In this document: piece after piece, positions 55,084 through 63,094 of the stretch
Position numbering within the stretch: the stretch's first letter is position 1
How the letters are laid out: each line of letters starts with the position of its first letter
DNA from: Kitasatospora azatica KCTC 9699
GTDB taxonomy: Bacteria > Actinomycetota > Actinomycetes > Streptomycetales > Streptomycetaceae
Length of the DNA: 64,000 nt
NCBI RefSeq assembly: GCF_000744785.1
Contig: NZ_JQMO01000002.1
Span: 558,001-622,000 of the forward strand
Direction: 5' to 3'
The notes under the pieces: generated by a model
Told to the model about the DNA's origin: nothing
Seen by the model: only the letters and a program-made list of their open reading frames with translations
Database searches by the model: none
Made by a program: the position numbers and the translations under genes

Positions 55084-57951
55084 TCATCCGGTCTTGGTGA
55101 GGGCGGCTTTGACCTTGTTCCTGGTGACTCCGAGCTTGCGCAGGACCTGGGCCACGTGCTGCTCGACGGTGCGCGGCGACAGTACGAGGGCCTGGGCGAT
55201 CTCGCGGTTGGTGGTGCCGCGGGCGAGCAGTTCGGCCACCTGGCGCTCGCGGGGAGAGAGCGTGCTGCCGTAGCTGGGGCGGCCGCGCGAGGTGGGCCGG
55301 GCCAGTCCGAGTTCGCGCAGGGTCCGCCGGCAGCGGCCGGCGTCGGCTGTGGCGCCGAGCCGTTCGAAGACGTCGGCCGCCTCGTTCATGGCAGTGCCGG
55401 CGGCGTCCGGGGTCTCGGCTGCCAGGGCCCGCCCCTTGCGCTCGACGGAGCGGGCGGTCTCGTACGGGCGGCCGATCCGGTGCCACGCCCGGGCGGCGAG
55501 TCCGAACTGCTCGGCCCGTGCCGCAGAGTCCTGATGGTCCGTCAGTAAGCCGCGTGCGAAGTGGAGTTCCGCTGCGGCGCCGGGAGCATCGCGTCCGGTC
55601 AGGGCGGCTTGCGCCTCGTCGAAGAGCCGCACCGCGTACCGCTCCTCACCGCAGGCGAGGGCCGCCTCGACCGCCGCCGGGACGAGTCCGGTCGCGCGCG
55701 GCCACGCGTTCGCCCGGCGGAGCGTGTCCACGGCGGTCGAGCAGGTGGTCCAGGCGGCCTCGGGCGTGTCCTGGGCCAGCTGGAGCAGGGCGGTGGCCGC
55801 CGCTGCCCGGCAGGCCGTGGTGGCCTGGTTCCCGTGCAGACCGATCGCCGTTGCGATCTCCAGCCAGCCGAGGGCCGGCCCGTACTCGCCGCGGGCCGCG
55901 GCCAGCCGCGCACCGGCATGGGCCTGCTCCTCCTGCACCATGACGACGTCGGGGAACTCTTGTGCCAGCTGCGCGAAACGCTCCTCGAGGCCGTGCCAGT
56001 CGCCGGTCAGCAGGTCCAGCCGGAGCAGGGCGGCACGGCTGTAGCACTCGTGGCGGGGCGCTGCGCTGCGTGCGCCGAGGATCCTGCCCTGCTCCAGCAG
56101 TACGGCGCCGCGGGCGTCGTGGCCGAGTTCGAGGGCGAGTTCGCCGACGTTGTAGAGGGCCCGGGCGTTGTGGCGCAGTTCCTCGCGATCGTCGCAGTGG
56201 CGCGGGACCTGGTCGAGAAGCGGCCACACGCCTGGGTCGGCGTCCCTGGCGAGCAGCGTGAGCCGGGTGGCGCGAACGGCCGCCCGCATGACCGGGTACG
56301 GGCCTTCGCGCAGCAGTTCGTCGGCGCGGTCCAGCCACGTCCAGCGGCGGGCCGCGGCCTCGCCGTGCTCGTCGAAGGCCAGCGCGATCATGGCCCGAGC
56401 CGCGCGCTCGGGCAGCTCGTCCAGTTCGGGAACGGCCCTCTCGAGCTCCATGAACCCGGTGACGTCCGCGTCATTGTTGATCATCAGGAGTCCGAGGGTG
56501 AGCCGGATGTCACCGCGGGTGGCCACAGCCAACTGCGGGTCGGCGAGGAGCCCGCGCAGCGCGGCGGCGCTGGCCTTGGAGTCGACACCGTCCGCGAAGA
56601 CCCGGGCCAGGGCGAGCGCGAGGCGCGAGCGTGACCCGATGTCGAGCTCCGGGGTCTCCAGGAGTTGCTGGAGCAGTGCCGCGGCGGTGCCGTCGTCTCC
56701 GACGGACACGGCCTGCTCGGCCGCCGCTTCGCCCTGCCGGAGCCACTCCTCGCGTTCACCGAGAACCCTGAGGTGATGCGCGATCTGCACCAGGGGTTGG
56801 GGCGACTGGGCCCGGAACACCTCCACCGCGCGGCGGTGCAGGCGCTCGCGCCGCGGGCCCGACAGGTGCTCGTAGGCGGCCTGCTGGGCCAGCACGTGCC
56901 GGTAGGCGTACCGGTGATCGCAAACCTCCTGGAGCAGCGCCGCGTCGAGCGCCTCGGCCAGACCCTCGCCGCCCTGCTCGGCCGGCAGGCCGGCGACCGC
57001 GGTGAGCACCGTCTCGCTCGTCGGTGCGCCGATGACGGCTGCCGCGGCGGCGATCGCCGCCGCGGGCTCCGCCAGCTCCCTCAACCGCTCGGTCACGGCT
57101 TCCCGCAGGCTCGCGGGGACCTCGGCACGAGCGAGCAGACCGGCGAGCTCACCGGAGCGGTGCCGACAGCCGTGCTCGACCAGGATCCGCAGGTCCTCCT
57201 CGGCGACCAGCGGCACACCCTCGCAGCGCTGGTACAACACCCGGACCAGGTTCGCGTCGGCGCCCGTGCCCAGGACCTCCTGGGCGAGCCCGCCGACCTC
57301 GTCCTCGGACAGCGGAGCCAGACCGAGCCGGACGATCCCCGCGCCGGGCGACTGCCGCATCGCGGTGCCGAGCGGAGGCATTCCGCTCGGCAGGTCGTCG
57401 GCGCGGTAGGTGAGCGCCAGCGCCAGCTGTCCGGGCATGTCGCGGTGGAGCAGGAGCAGCAGGTCCCGGGTCGCGTCGTCGACCCAGTGCAGGTCCTCGA
57501 CCAGCAGGACGACGGGGCCGAGCTCGGACAGGAAGGCGCGCACGGCGCGGATCAGCTGCTGGCGGGCGAGCCCCGGGTCGTCCGGCTGGGTCGGCGGTGG
57601 CGGCAGCCGGCTCGCCAGGTCGGGCAGCAGCGGGGCGAGCGCTCCGGTGCTCGGCGGGAGAACGCCCCGGGGAGGAAGTGCGCGGCCTGCCTCGCGCAGG
57701 GCGTCGATCACGGGGCCGAACGGGTGCGGCTCGCGCAGCGGGTGGCAGTAGCCGGTCAGGACCAGCCGGTCGGTGAGCAGCGAGGCGGCCTCCCGGACCA
57801 GCCGCGACTTCCCGATCCCCGCCTCGCCCTCCACCAGCACCACGGTGGGCGGCTGCCGCAGCGCGGTGACCAGCACCTCCAGCTCCCGGCTCCGGCCGAC
57901 CAGCCGGAAGCCCGCTGGGAATGCCGTCGCGGTCTGGAGGCGTGAGCCCAT
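55084..57951 (-). CDS. LuxR-family LAL regulator
   Basis: Large ATP-binding LuxR regulator (955 residues). Walker A GEAGIGKS at about 42-49, Walker B VVLLVEDLHWVDD at about 155, a long TPR-like helical middle, and a C-terminal LuxR helix-turn-helix (LSPRERQVAELLARGTTNREIAQALVLSPRTVEQHV). LAL proteins activate sugar-use or antibiotic genes in streptomycetes. The start ATG 57951 is supported by VGRSRELEVL shortly after. Divergent from the anti-sigma-like gene. Confidence 0.92.
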   Translation of the reverse strand: MGSRLQTATAFPAGFRLVGRSRELEVLVTALRQPPTVVLVEGEAGIGKSRLVREAASLLTDRLVLTGYCHPLREPHPFGPVIDALREAGRALPPRGVLPPSTGALAPLLPDLASRLPPPPTQPDDPGLARQQLIRAVRAFLSELGPVVLLVEDLHWVDDATRDLLLLLHRDMPGQLALALTYRADDLPSGMPPLGTAMRQSPGAGIVRLGLAPLSEDEVGGLAQEVLGTGADANLVRVLYQRCEGVPLVAEEDLRILVEHGCRHRSGELAGLLARAEVPASLREAVTERLRELAEPAAAIAAAAAVIGAPTSETVLTAVAGLPAEQGGEGLAEALDAALLQEVCDHRYAYRHVLAQQAAYEHLSGPRRERLHRRAVEVFRAQSPQPLVQIAHHLRVLGEREEWLRQGEAAAEQAVSVGDDGTAAALLQQLLETPELDIGSRSRLALALARVFADGVDSKASAAALRGLLADPQLAVATRGDIRLTLGLLMINNDADVTGFMELERAVPELDELPERAARAMIALAFDEHGEAAARRWTWLDRADELLREGPYPVMRAAVRATRLTLLARDADPGVWPLLDQVPRHCDDREELRHNARALYNVGELALELGHDARGAVLLEQGRILGARSAAPRHECYSRAALLRLDLLTGDWHGLEERFAQLAQEFPDVVMVQEEQAHAGARLAAARGEYGPALGWLEIATAIGLHGNQATTACRAAAATALLQLAQDTPEAAWTTCSTAVDTLRRANAWPRATGLVPAAVEAALACGEERYAVRLFDEAQAALTGRDAPGAAAELHFARGLLTDHQDSAARAEQFGLAARAWHRIGRPYETARSVERKGRALAAETPDAAGTAMNEAADVFERLGATADAGRCRRTLRELGLARPTSRGRPSYGSTLSPRERQVAELLARGTTNREIAQALVLSPRTVEQHVAQVLRKLGVTRNKVKAALTKTG

Positions 57952-58160
57952 GCAGTGCCCTCGTGTTCGTCAGGTGCCCAGGGGGCCTTCGACTGGCGCG
58001 CGTCCATCATCGCGGCTGACCCGAGACTCTCAGGAGTTGATGCCGAGGCTCTCAGGAATTGATTACGTATACGTGAATCGTCTGTTCCCGGATCGCTGGG
58101 AACCACCTGGTGGTGTGTCCTGACGGGGCAGGGACCCAGGCAGCTCTGACAGGAGCCATC
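57952..58160. promoter_or_regulatory. divergent region with paired 21-bp direct repeats and an ACGTATACGT palindrome
   Basis: 58021-58041 and 58043-58063 are direct repeats (CCGAGRCTCTCAGGARTTGAT, 19 of 21 identical), one every 22 bp, two turns of the helix. The 10-bp palindrome ACGTATACGT follows at 58065-58074. Likely activator or repressor sites for the LAL gene and/or the anti-sigma-like gene. Confidence 0.55.
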
Positions 58161-58634
58161 ATGACCACCTCCGAGCGATCCCGGCTCAGCCCCGGCCCGC
58201 AACCGTCCCGGGACGACGAGCAGGGTGACCGGGGGCCGCGCCACGGTGCGGCCGTCTTCGCCGTGACCGCTGGAGCCGGCTCGGTGCCGATACTGCGGCG
58301 CCTGACCCGTCAGACCTCACGCCGGTGGAACCTCCCGGGCGCGGTCGAGCAGGCGCTCGCGGTCATCGTGACCGAGCTGGTCACCAATGCGGTGCGGCAC
58401 AGCGGCAACCCCGTGGTCACGCTGCTGCTGACGGTCGACGACCGCGCGGTGACGGTCCGGGTCACGGACCGCGGTCGCCGGCGGCGGCTCGGGTCCCGCC
58501 GAGCCGGGGTCGCCGGTTCGGGGCGGGCCCGCGGCGGCCGGGGACTGCAGCTGGTCGAGGCCTACGCCTCGAAACTGACCGTGCTCCGGACTCGGGCGGG
58601 CACCCTGGCGGCCGTGGACATCGTCCTCGTCTGA
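58161..58634 (+). CDS. anti-sigma-like HATPase (RsbW/SpoIIAB type)
   Basis: 157 residues. The GHKL N-box is AVIVTELVTNAVRHSG; VTVRVTDRGRRRRLG and ARGGRGLQLVEAYASKL form the G1 and G2 regions, with the usual DxGxG weakened to DRGRR. Streptomycetes encode dozens of these, acting on sigma or anti-anti-sigma factors. AGGAG precedes ATG 58161. Its partner is unknown; it is followed at 49 nt by the AfsR-like gene. Confidence 0.85.
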   Translation: MTTSERSRLSPGPQPSRDDEQGDRGPRHGAAVFAVTAGAGSVPILRRLTRQTSRRWNLPGAVEQALAVIVTELVTNAVRHSGNPVVTLLLTVDDRAVTVRVTDRGRRRRLGSRRAGVAGSGRARGGRGLQLVEAYASKLTVLRTRAGTLAAVDIVLV

Positions 58635-58683
58635 GCGGCCGGTGGCGGATCCGGTACCAGGAGCACACGGCCTCGGGGGAAGC

Positions 58684-60081
58684 GTGACCATCAGGACTTC
58701 GGTGGCGGGGAACCTCCCCGCACCACTCACCAGCTTCGTGGGCAGGCGCCACGAGCTGGCCGAGATCGGCCGCCTGCTCGCCGTCCGGCGGCTGCTGACC
58801 CTCACCGGGGTCGGCGGTGTGGGCAAGACCCGCCTGGCCATCCAGGCCGCAGCGGCGGCACGCCCGGCGAACCCGGACGGCGTGTGGCTGGTCGACCTCG
58901 CGCCCGTGCGGGATCCGGCGGCCGTGGTGACCACGGTCGCCGGGCTGCTCCAGTTGCCCGACCTCGACGCCGGGCCGGCCCTCGGCTCGCTCGTGGACCG
59001 GTTGAGCGGACGCCGGGCGCTGATCCTGCTGGACAACTGCGAGCACCTGACCGCCGCGTGTGCCGAGCTCGCCAAGACCTTGCTGTCCGCCTGCCCGCAG
59101 CTGCGGCTGCTCGTGACCTCCCGTCAGATGTTGGGCCTCACCGGCGAGCAGGTCTTCGCCGTGCCCTCGCTGTCCGTGCCGGACGAGGCGCTCCAACTGC
59201 TGCGGGAGCGGGCCACCGCCGTCCGGCCGGACTTCCGGCTCACCGAGGCCGCGTGCGCGCCGGCCACGCGGCTCTGCGCCGCGCTGGACGGACTGCCGCT
59301 GGCGATCGAGCTCGCGGCGTCCCGGTTGCGCACCCTCACCGTCGAGCAGGCCGCGGACCGGCTGGACGACCCGTTCACGCTGCTCACCGGCGGCTGCACC
59401 ACCGCCTCACCTCGGCAGCGATCGCTGCGCGGGATGGTCGACTGGAGCTACGAGCTGTGCACTCCGGCCGAGCAGCGGCTGTGGCGACGGCTGTCGGTCT
59501 TCCGCGGTGGCTTCGACCTGGACGCCGCCGAGGAGGTCTGCTCCGGCCACGGCATCGCGGACCACGAGGTGCTGGACCTGGTCGACCGTCTGATCTCGAA
59601 GTCGGTCGTCCTGGTCCACGATCACGACGGCATGCCGCGCTACCGGCTGCTGCGGACCTTCCTCGAGTACGGCAGGTGCCGGCTTCGCAGCTCCGGCGAA
59701 GAGCGGCACGTGCTGCGCCGGCACCACGACTTCCACCTCGGCCTCGCCGAGCGTCTGGCCTCGCGGTGCCACCTTCCGGGCCGGCGGGAAGCCCCCGGCC
59801 GGCTGCGTGCCGACGCGGACCCGGACCCGGACGGCGCCACCCGGCGAACCGCCCCCGCAACGGACGGCAACCCGCTGAGCCGCCGGGAGACGGAGGTGGC
59901 CGCACTGGTCGCACAGGGCATGACCAACCGTCAGATCGCCTCGACCCTCGGCGTTTCGCCGCGCACGGCCGACCGCCACATCGAGAACATCCTGGTCAAA
60001 CTCGTGGTCGGCCGCCGCGCCCAGATCGCGGCCTGGTGGTCGGAGCATGGGACGCCGACTGCCCCAATGCCTGCGCCGTGA
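58684..60081 (+). CDS. short AfsR-like NB-ARC/LuxR regulator lacking the TPR region
   Basis: 465 residues. NPLPAPLTSFVGR-type start (NLPAPLTSFVGRRHEL), Walker A GVGGVGKT at 42-49, Walker B ALILLDNCEHL and GLPLAIELAASRL are NB-ARC (STAND) signatures. The winged-helix part ends near RHHDFHLGLAERL, then, after only ~35 residues of charged linker, the C-terminal LuxR helix-turn-helix follows (LSRRETEVAALVAQGMTNRQIASTLGVSPRTADRHI). Relatives carry 200-400 residues of TPR repeats in between, so this looks like an internal deletion kept in frame. GTG 58684 is chosen; an earlier GTG at 58642 is possible. Confidence 0.82.
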   Translation: MTIRTSVAGNLPAPLTSFVGRRHELAEIGRLLAVRRLLTLTGVGGVGKTRLAIQAAAAARPANPDGVWLVDLAPVRDPAAVVTTVAGLLQLPDLDAGPALGSLVDRLSGRRALILLDNCEHLTAACAELAKTLLSACPQLRLLVTSRQMLGLTGEQVFAVPSLSVPDEALQLLRERATAVRPDFRLTEAACAPATRLCAALDGLPLAIELAASRLRTLTVEQAADRLDDPFTLLTGGCTTASPRQRSLRGMVDWSYELCTPAEQRLWRRLSVFRGGFDLDAAEEVCSGHGIADHEVLDLVDRLISKSVVLVHDHDGMPRYRLLRTFLEYGRCRLRSSGEERHVLRRHHDFHLGLAERLASRCHLPGRREAPGRLRADADPDPDGATRRTAPATDGNPLSRRETEVAALVAQGMTNRQIASTLGVSPRTADRHIENILVKLVVGRRAQIAAWWSEHGTPTAPMPAP

Positions 60082-60103
60082 CGGCGCTCCGCCGCAACAG
60101 CAG

Positions 60104-60132
60104 CGCCCGGGAAGGCTGAGCCTTCCCGGGCG
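60104..60132. terminator. bidirectional terminator, 13-bp stem
   Basis: CGCCCGGGAAGGC pairs perfectly with 60120-60132 around a TGA loop, between the convergent AfsR-like and EIIC genes. Confidence 0.85.
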
Positions 60133-60161
60133 GTCGCGTCGTTCGTCGTCCCCGTGGACCC

Positions 60162-61313
60162 CTACCCGCTGGTCGCGAGCCTGGTCGCCGTCGCTCGGGC
60201 GGGAGCGGCGAACGGCAGGCTCTTGAGGCCGACCGTGAGGGCGGTGGTGGTCAGGACCCCTGCTACGACCGCGAGCAGGAAGAGGAGGGGCCGGCCGGTC
60301 TCGCCGAGGGCGAAGACGCCACCGTACGGCGTCTTGCTGGTCGCACCCAGGTCCATGACCAGGGCGCCGGTCACGGCACCACCCAGCATCGAGGCCGGCA
60401 GCACCCGCAGCGGATCGGCCAGGGCGAAGGGAATCGCGCCCTCGGGGAGGAAGGCCGCCCCGAGCAGCCATCCCGTCCTGGCGTAGCCGCGCTCCCCCTC
60501 GGTGAACAGGCCGCGCCGCACCAGGGTGGCCAGCGGCAGGGCGAGGCCGGGGACCATGCCCGCCGCGATGACGGCGGCCATCAGGGTCATGTTGAGGGTG
60601 CTGAACCTCGACGGGTCGCCGCCCAGTTCCACCGAGCCGAAGCCGATGGCCGTCCTGGTGACCATCCCGCCGAGGTCGGCGCAGGCCATCGCACCGAGGA
60701 CGGCGCCGGCGGCGACGGCGTTCGAGAACTCCAGGCCGGCCAGTTCGCCGTGCAGCCACTCGCTCAGCGAGTTGAGAAACTCTCCGACGACCCCGATGAC
60801 CAGGAAGCTGGTGGCCACGGTCGTCACCAGCGGGAACAGCACCGTCGAGCTGAGGCCGTGCAACCGGGGAGGAACCGGGACGCGTTGCAGGGCGAGGGTG
60901 GTGACGCCGGCGAACGCCCCGGCGGCCAGACCCGCGAGGACGCCGGCCTGGACACCCGTGGCGGCGAGACCGCCCAGCGCCGCCGGGATGACCGCGGACC
61001 GCCCGGCCACACTGTGCCCGACGGCTGCGGCAACCGCCACGGCGAGGAAGGAGAGAGCGGTGAGACCGGTCTTCAGCAGCATCCCCGCCCAGGTGTGCGA
61101 CTGGCTCCAGTCGCCGGTGAAGAGGGCCTGCGACGCCGTTTCGGAGATGTGCGGCCCTGCGACGGCGAGCGCGATCACGACCATGACGCCGGGTATCGCG
61201 ACGATCGGCCCCAACTGGGGTGCGTAGGACGTCAGTCGGGTGCCGAACTGCCGGCCGAACAGGCCGCTTCGGCGGCTGCGGTGCGCCCGCGTGGGGCGGT
61301 TGCGACGGGGCAT
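60162..61313 (-). CDS. orphan fructose-type PTS EIIC membrane component
   Basis: 383 residues with 8-9 hydrophobic segments. LGAAFLPEGAIPFALADPLRV is the substrate-site signature of fructose-family EIIC (usually GITEGAIPF); TGALVMDLGATSKTPYGGVFAL follows as in FruA. No EIIA or EIIB domain is fused or adjacent, and the basic N-terminus (RRNRPTRAHRSRRSG) replaces them, so it is either served by another PTS protein or has a changed role. ATG 61313 has AGGAG upstream. Confidence 0.85.
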   Translation of the reverse strand: MPRRNRPTRAHRSRRSGLFGRQFGTRLTSYAPQLGPIVAIPGVMVVIALAVAGPHISETASQALFTGDWSQSHTWAGMLLKTGLTALSFLAVAVAAAVGHSVAGRSAVIPAALGGLAATGVQAGVLAGLAAGAFAGVTTLALQRVPVPPRLHGLSSTVLFPLVTTVATSFLVIGVVGEFLNSLSEWLHGELAGLEFSNAVAAGAVLGAMACADLGGMVTRTAIGFGSVELGGDPSRFSTLNMTLMAAVIAAGMVPGLALPLATLVRRGLFTEGERGYARTGWLLGAAFLPEGAIPFALADPLRVLPASMLGGAVTGALVMDLGATSKTPYGGVFALGETGRPLLFLLAVVAGVLTTTALTVGLKSLPFAAPARATATRLATSG

Positions 61314-61385
61314 GGGGAGACTCCTGAAGTGGTGGGGAGGTACGGGTCGACGGTCGCGCAGCGGGCGCGGGGAGGGCGCGGGGAG

Positions 61386-61422
61386 GGTGCCGGACACCCG
61401 CGAACGACGGGTGTCCGGCACC
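61386..61422 (-). terminator. 15-bp hairpin after the S1 protease gene
   Basis: GGTGCCGGACACCCG pairs perfectly with 61408-61422 around a 7-nt loop, 13 nt beyond the protease stop codon. Confidence 0.8.
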
Positions 61423-61434
61423 TGCGGCGCGGAG

Positions 61435-62829
61435 TTAGTGCGTCGTGACGAGCTGGGACCCGAAGGAGCCGAGGATGTAGTCCAGGTTCACCCCGACCAT
61501 GTGGATGTGGCCGCAGCAGTCCCAGTAGGCTCCCGCGTTCGATCCGACGATGTAGGCCGCGATGCCGCTGGGGTCGGTGATGTAGATGGGCGCGCCCGAG
61601 TCTCCGGGCTGGGTCCGCTGTCCGTTGTTGAACCAGGGGAAGTTGGTGCCACCCTGTTCGAAGACGAACCCGGCATTGTTCCTGATGCAGACGTCAGTTC
61701 CCGGCCAGCAGGTGTTGTACTGGCCGTTGGAGATCGGGTGGCCGCAGTGGTTGAAGCTGACCGCGCCGCTCACGCACACCCTCAGGCCGTAGTACACCGG
61801 CTGGTTGCCGAAGACCCGGATGCTGGCGCCGCTGACGTTGTAGCCGCCGGTGTAGAGCAGCGGAGCGTAGTCCGCGCCGCCGATCTCCTCGGCGTCGATG
61901 TTCGTGTCGCGCTTGTACACCTTGCCCACGTAGTTGCCGGCGCCCCCGCTGTACGTGCGGTTGTAGATGTTGGTCCACCAGCCGTAGCAGTGCGCGGCGG
62001 TCACGAACTTGTGGCCGCCGTCCCGGTCGTTGACCATGAACCCACCGGTGCAGCCGCCGCCGTTCGCGCCGATCAGCGCGTTCCCGCCCCAGAACGGCGA
62101 CCAGTCGGCGAACCTGGTGTTCTGCGGCTCCAGTCGGGACTGGGACGTTTCGATCTGCCCGGGGTGGGCGTCGCTCAGCTGCTGCAGGGCGGAGTCCGGA
62201 GCGTCGCTCTTCACCTGGAGCTTGTCGTTCTGGACGTCGTACTGCGTCCCGACGCCGTAGGTGCCCGCGTCGGGGGCCCACTGCCGGTCCGTGACCGTCT
62301 GCGTCACAGCGGCCAGCGAGTCCTTGGTGAACTGGCTGGTCTGGACGGTGGCGTGCGCGTCGGACGGAAGCGCGGCGCTGACCTGGGCCTGCTCGTCGCT
62401 GGTGGTACCGGCCGGCATGACCACGATGGGAGCGGAGGAGTCACCGAAGACGCCGAGCGCCGCGTGGTCCGTGGCGACCTGCTGGACCTGCGGCCCCCAC
62501 TGCGGCTGGTCCTGCGCCGGCGGGGGCGGGTCGGAGGGATCGGACGTACCGGAGGTGGCCTTGGCCGACGGGGAGTCGGTGGGGGCATCCGTGGCCGGCG
62601 CGGGCGAATCCGTGGCCGTGGGTGCATCGGTGGGGCCGGCCGTGGGCGACGCGGAATCCGTGGCCGTAGGCGAATCGGTGGGGCTGGCCGGCGCGGAGGA
62701 AGCCGTCGCCGCAGGCGAATCGGTGGGGTCGGCATGGGCGGCGGAAACGGGCCCCGCGAGCAGGGCCGCGACCGCCGCGGCTGACGCGAAGGCCTTGACG
62801 AGGCGCCTCACGTTCGTACTCGGTCTCAC
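61435..62829 (-). CDS. secreted chymotrypsin-like serine protease (S1 family) with repetitive N-terminal linker
   Basis: 464 residues. Sec signal (RRLVKAFASAAAVAALL..., AHADPT), then a low-complexity region (about 34-105) with PTDSP/ATDSP-type repeats, a ~130-residue propeptide-like part and the protease domain: VTAAHCYGW (His), GADYAPLL (probable Asp) and TQPGDSGAP (Ser). CTGGFMV and paired Cys fit streptogrisin-like enzymes, though the domain is longer than SGPA/SGPB. GTG 62829 is taken as start, but GTG 62814 is also possible and no strong ribosome site is seen for either. Confidence 0.85.
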   Translation of the reverse strand: MRPSTNVRRLVKAFASAAAVAALLAGPVSAAHADPTDSPAATASSAPASPTDSPTATDSASPTAGPTDAPTATDSPAPATDAPTDSPSAKATSGTSDPSDPPPPAQDQPQWGPQVQQVATDHAALGVFGDSSAPIVVMPAGTTSDEQAQVSAALPSDAHATVQTSQFTKDSLAAVTQTVTDRQWAPDAGTYGVGTQYDVQNDKLQVKSDAPDSALQQLSDAHPGQIETSQSRLEPQNTRFADWSPFWGGNALIGANGGGCTGGFMVNDRDGGHKFVTAAHCYGWWTNIYNRTYSGGAGNYVGKVYKRDTNIDAEEIGGADYAPLLYTGGYNVSGASIRVFGNQPVYYGLRVCVSGAVSFNHCGHPISNGQYNTCWPGTDVCIRNNAGFVFEQGGTNFPWFNNGQRTQPGDSGAPIYITDPSGIAAYIVGSNAGAYWDCCGHIHMVGVNLDYILGSFGSQLVTTH

Positions 62830-63094
62830 TTGGTGCTCTCAATCCTCGAGAGGGCGGGCCTGGTGGCGCCGCACAGCGAAGGACCGAGCGGTTCGGCTCG
62901 GTCCAGCGCGGGGAGACCGGGCACCGGCGGCGACGGGGACGGCGCCACCGAACACCCGGCGAGACCCCCTGCGCCGGACACGATCATGGGACGCCAGAGC
63001 CACCGGGAGCATGCGTGGTTCTACCCATTCCCTGGGAATTGGGCGGCGGATTCCCACGCGCACCCACAGCGAACGTCCCCTTCGATGGGCCCGT

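Noticed and set aside
62550..62740. Short tandem-like repeats that could suggest a satellite or CRISPR-like array
   Set aside because: They encode the Pro/Thr/Asp/Ser repeats of the protease linker, vary in length and sequence and keep the frame.
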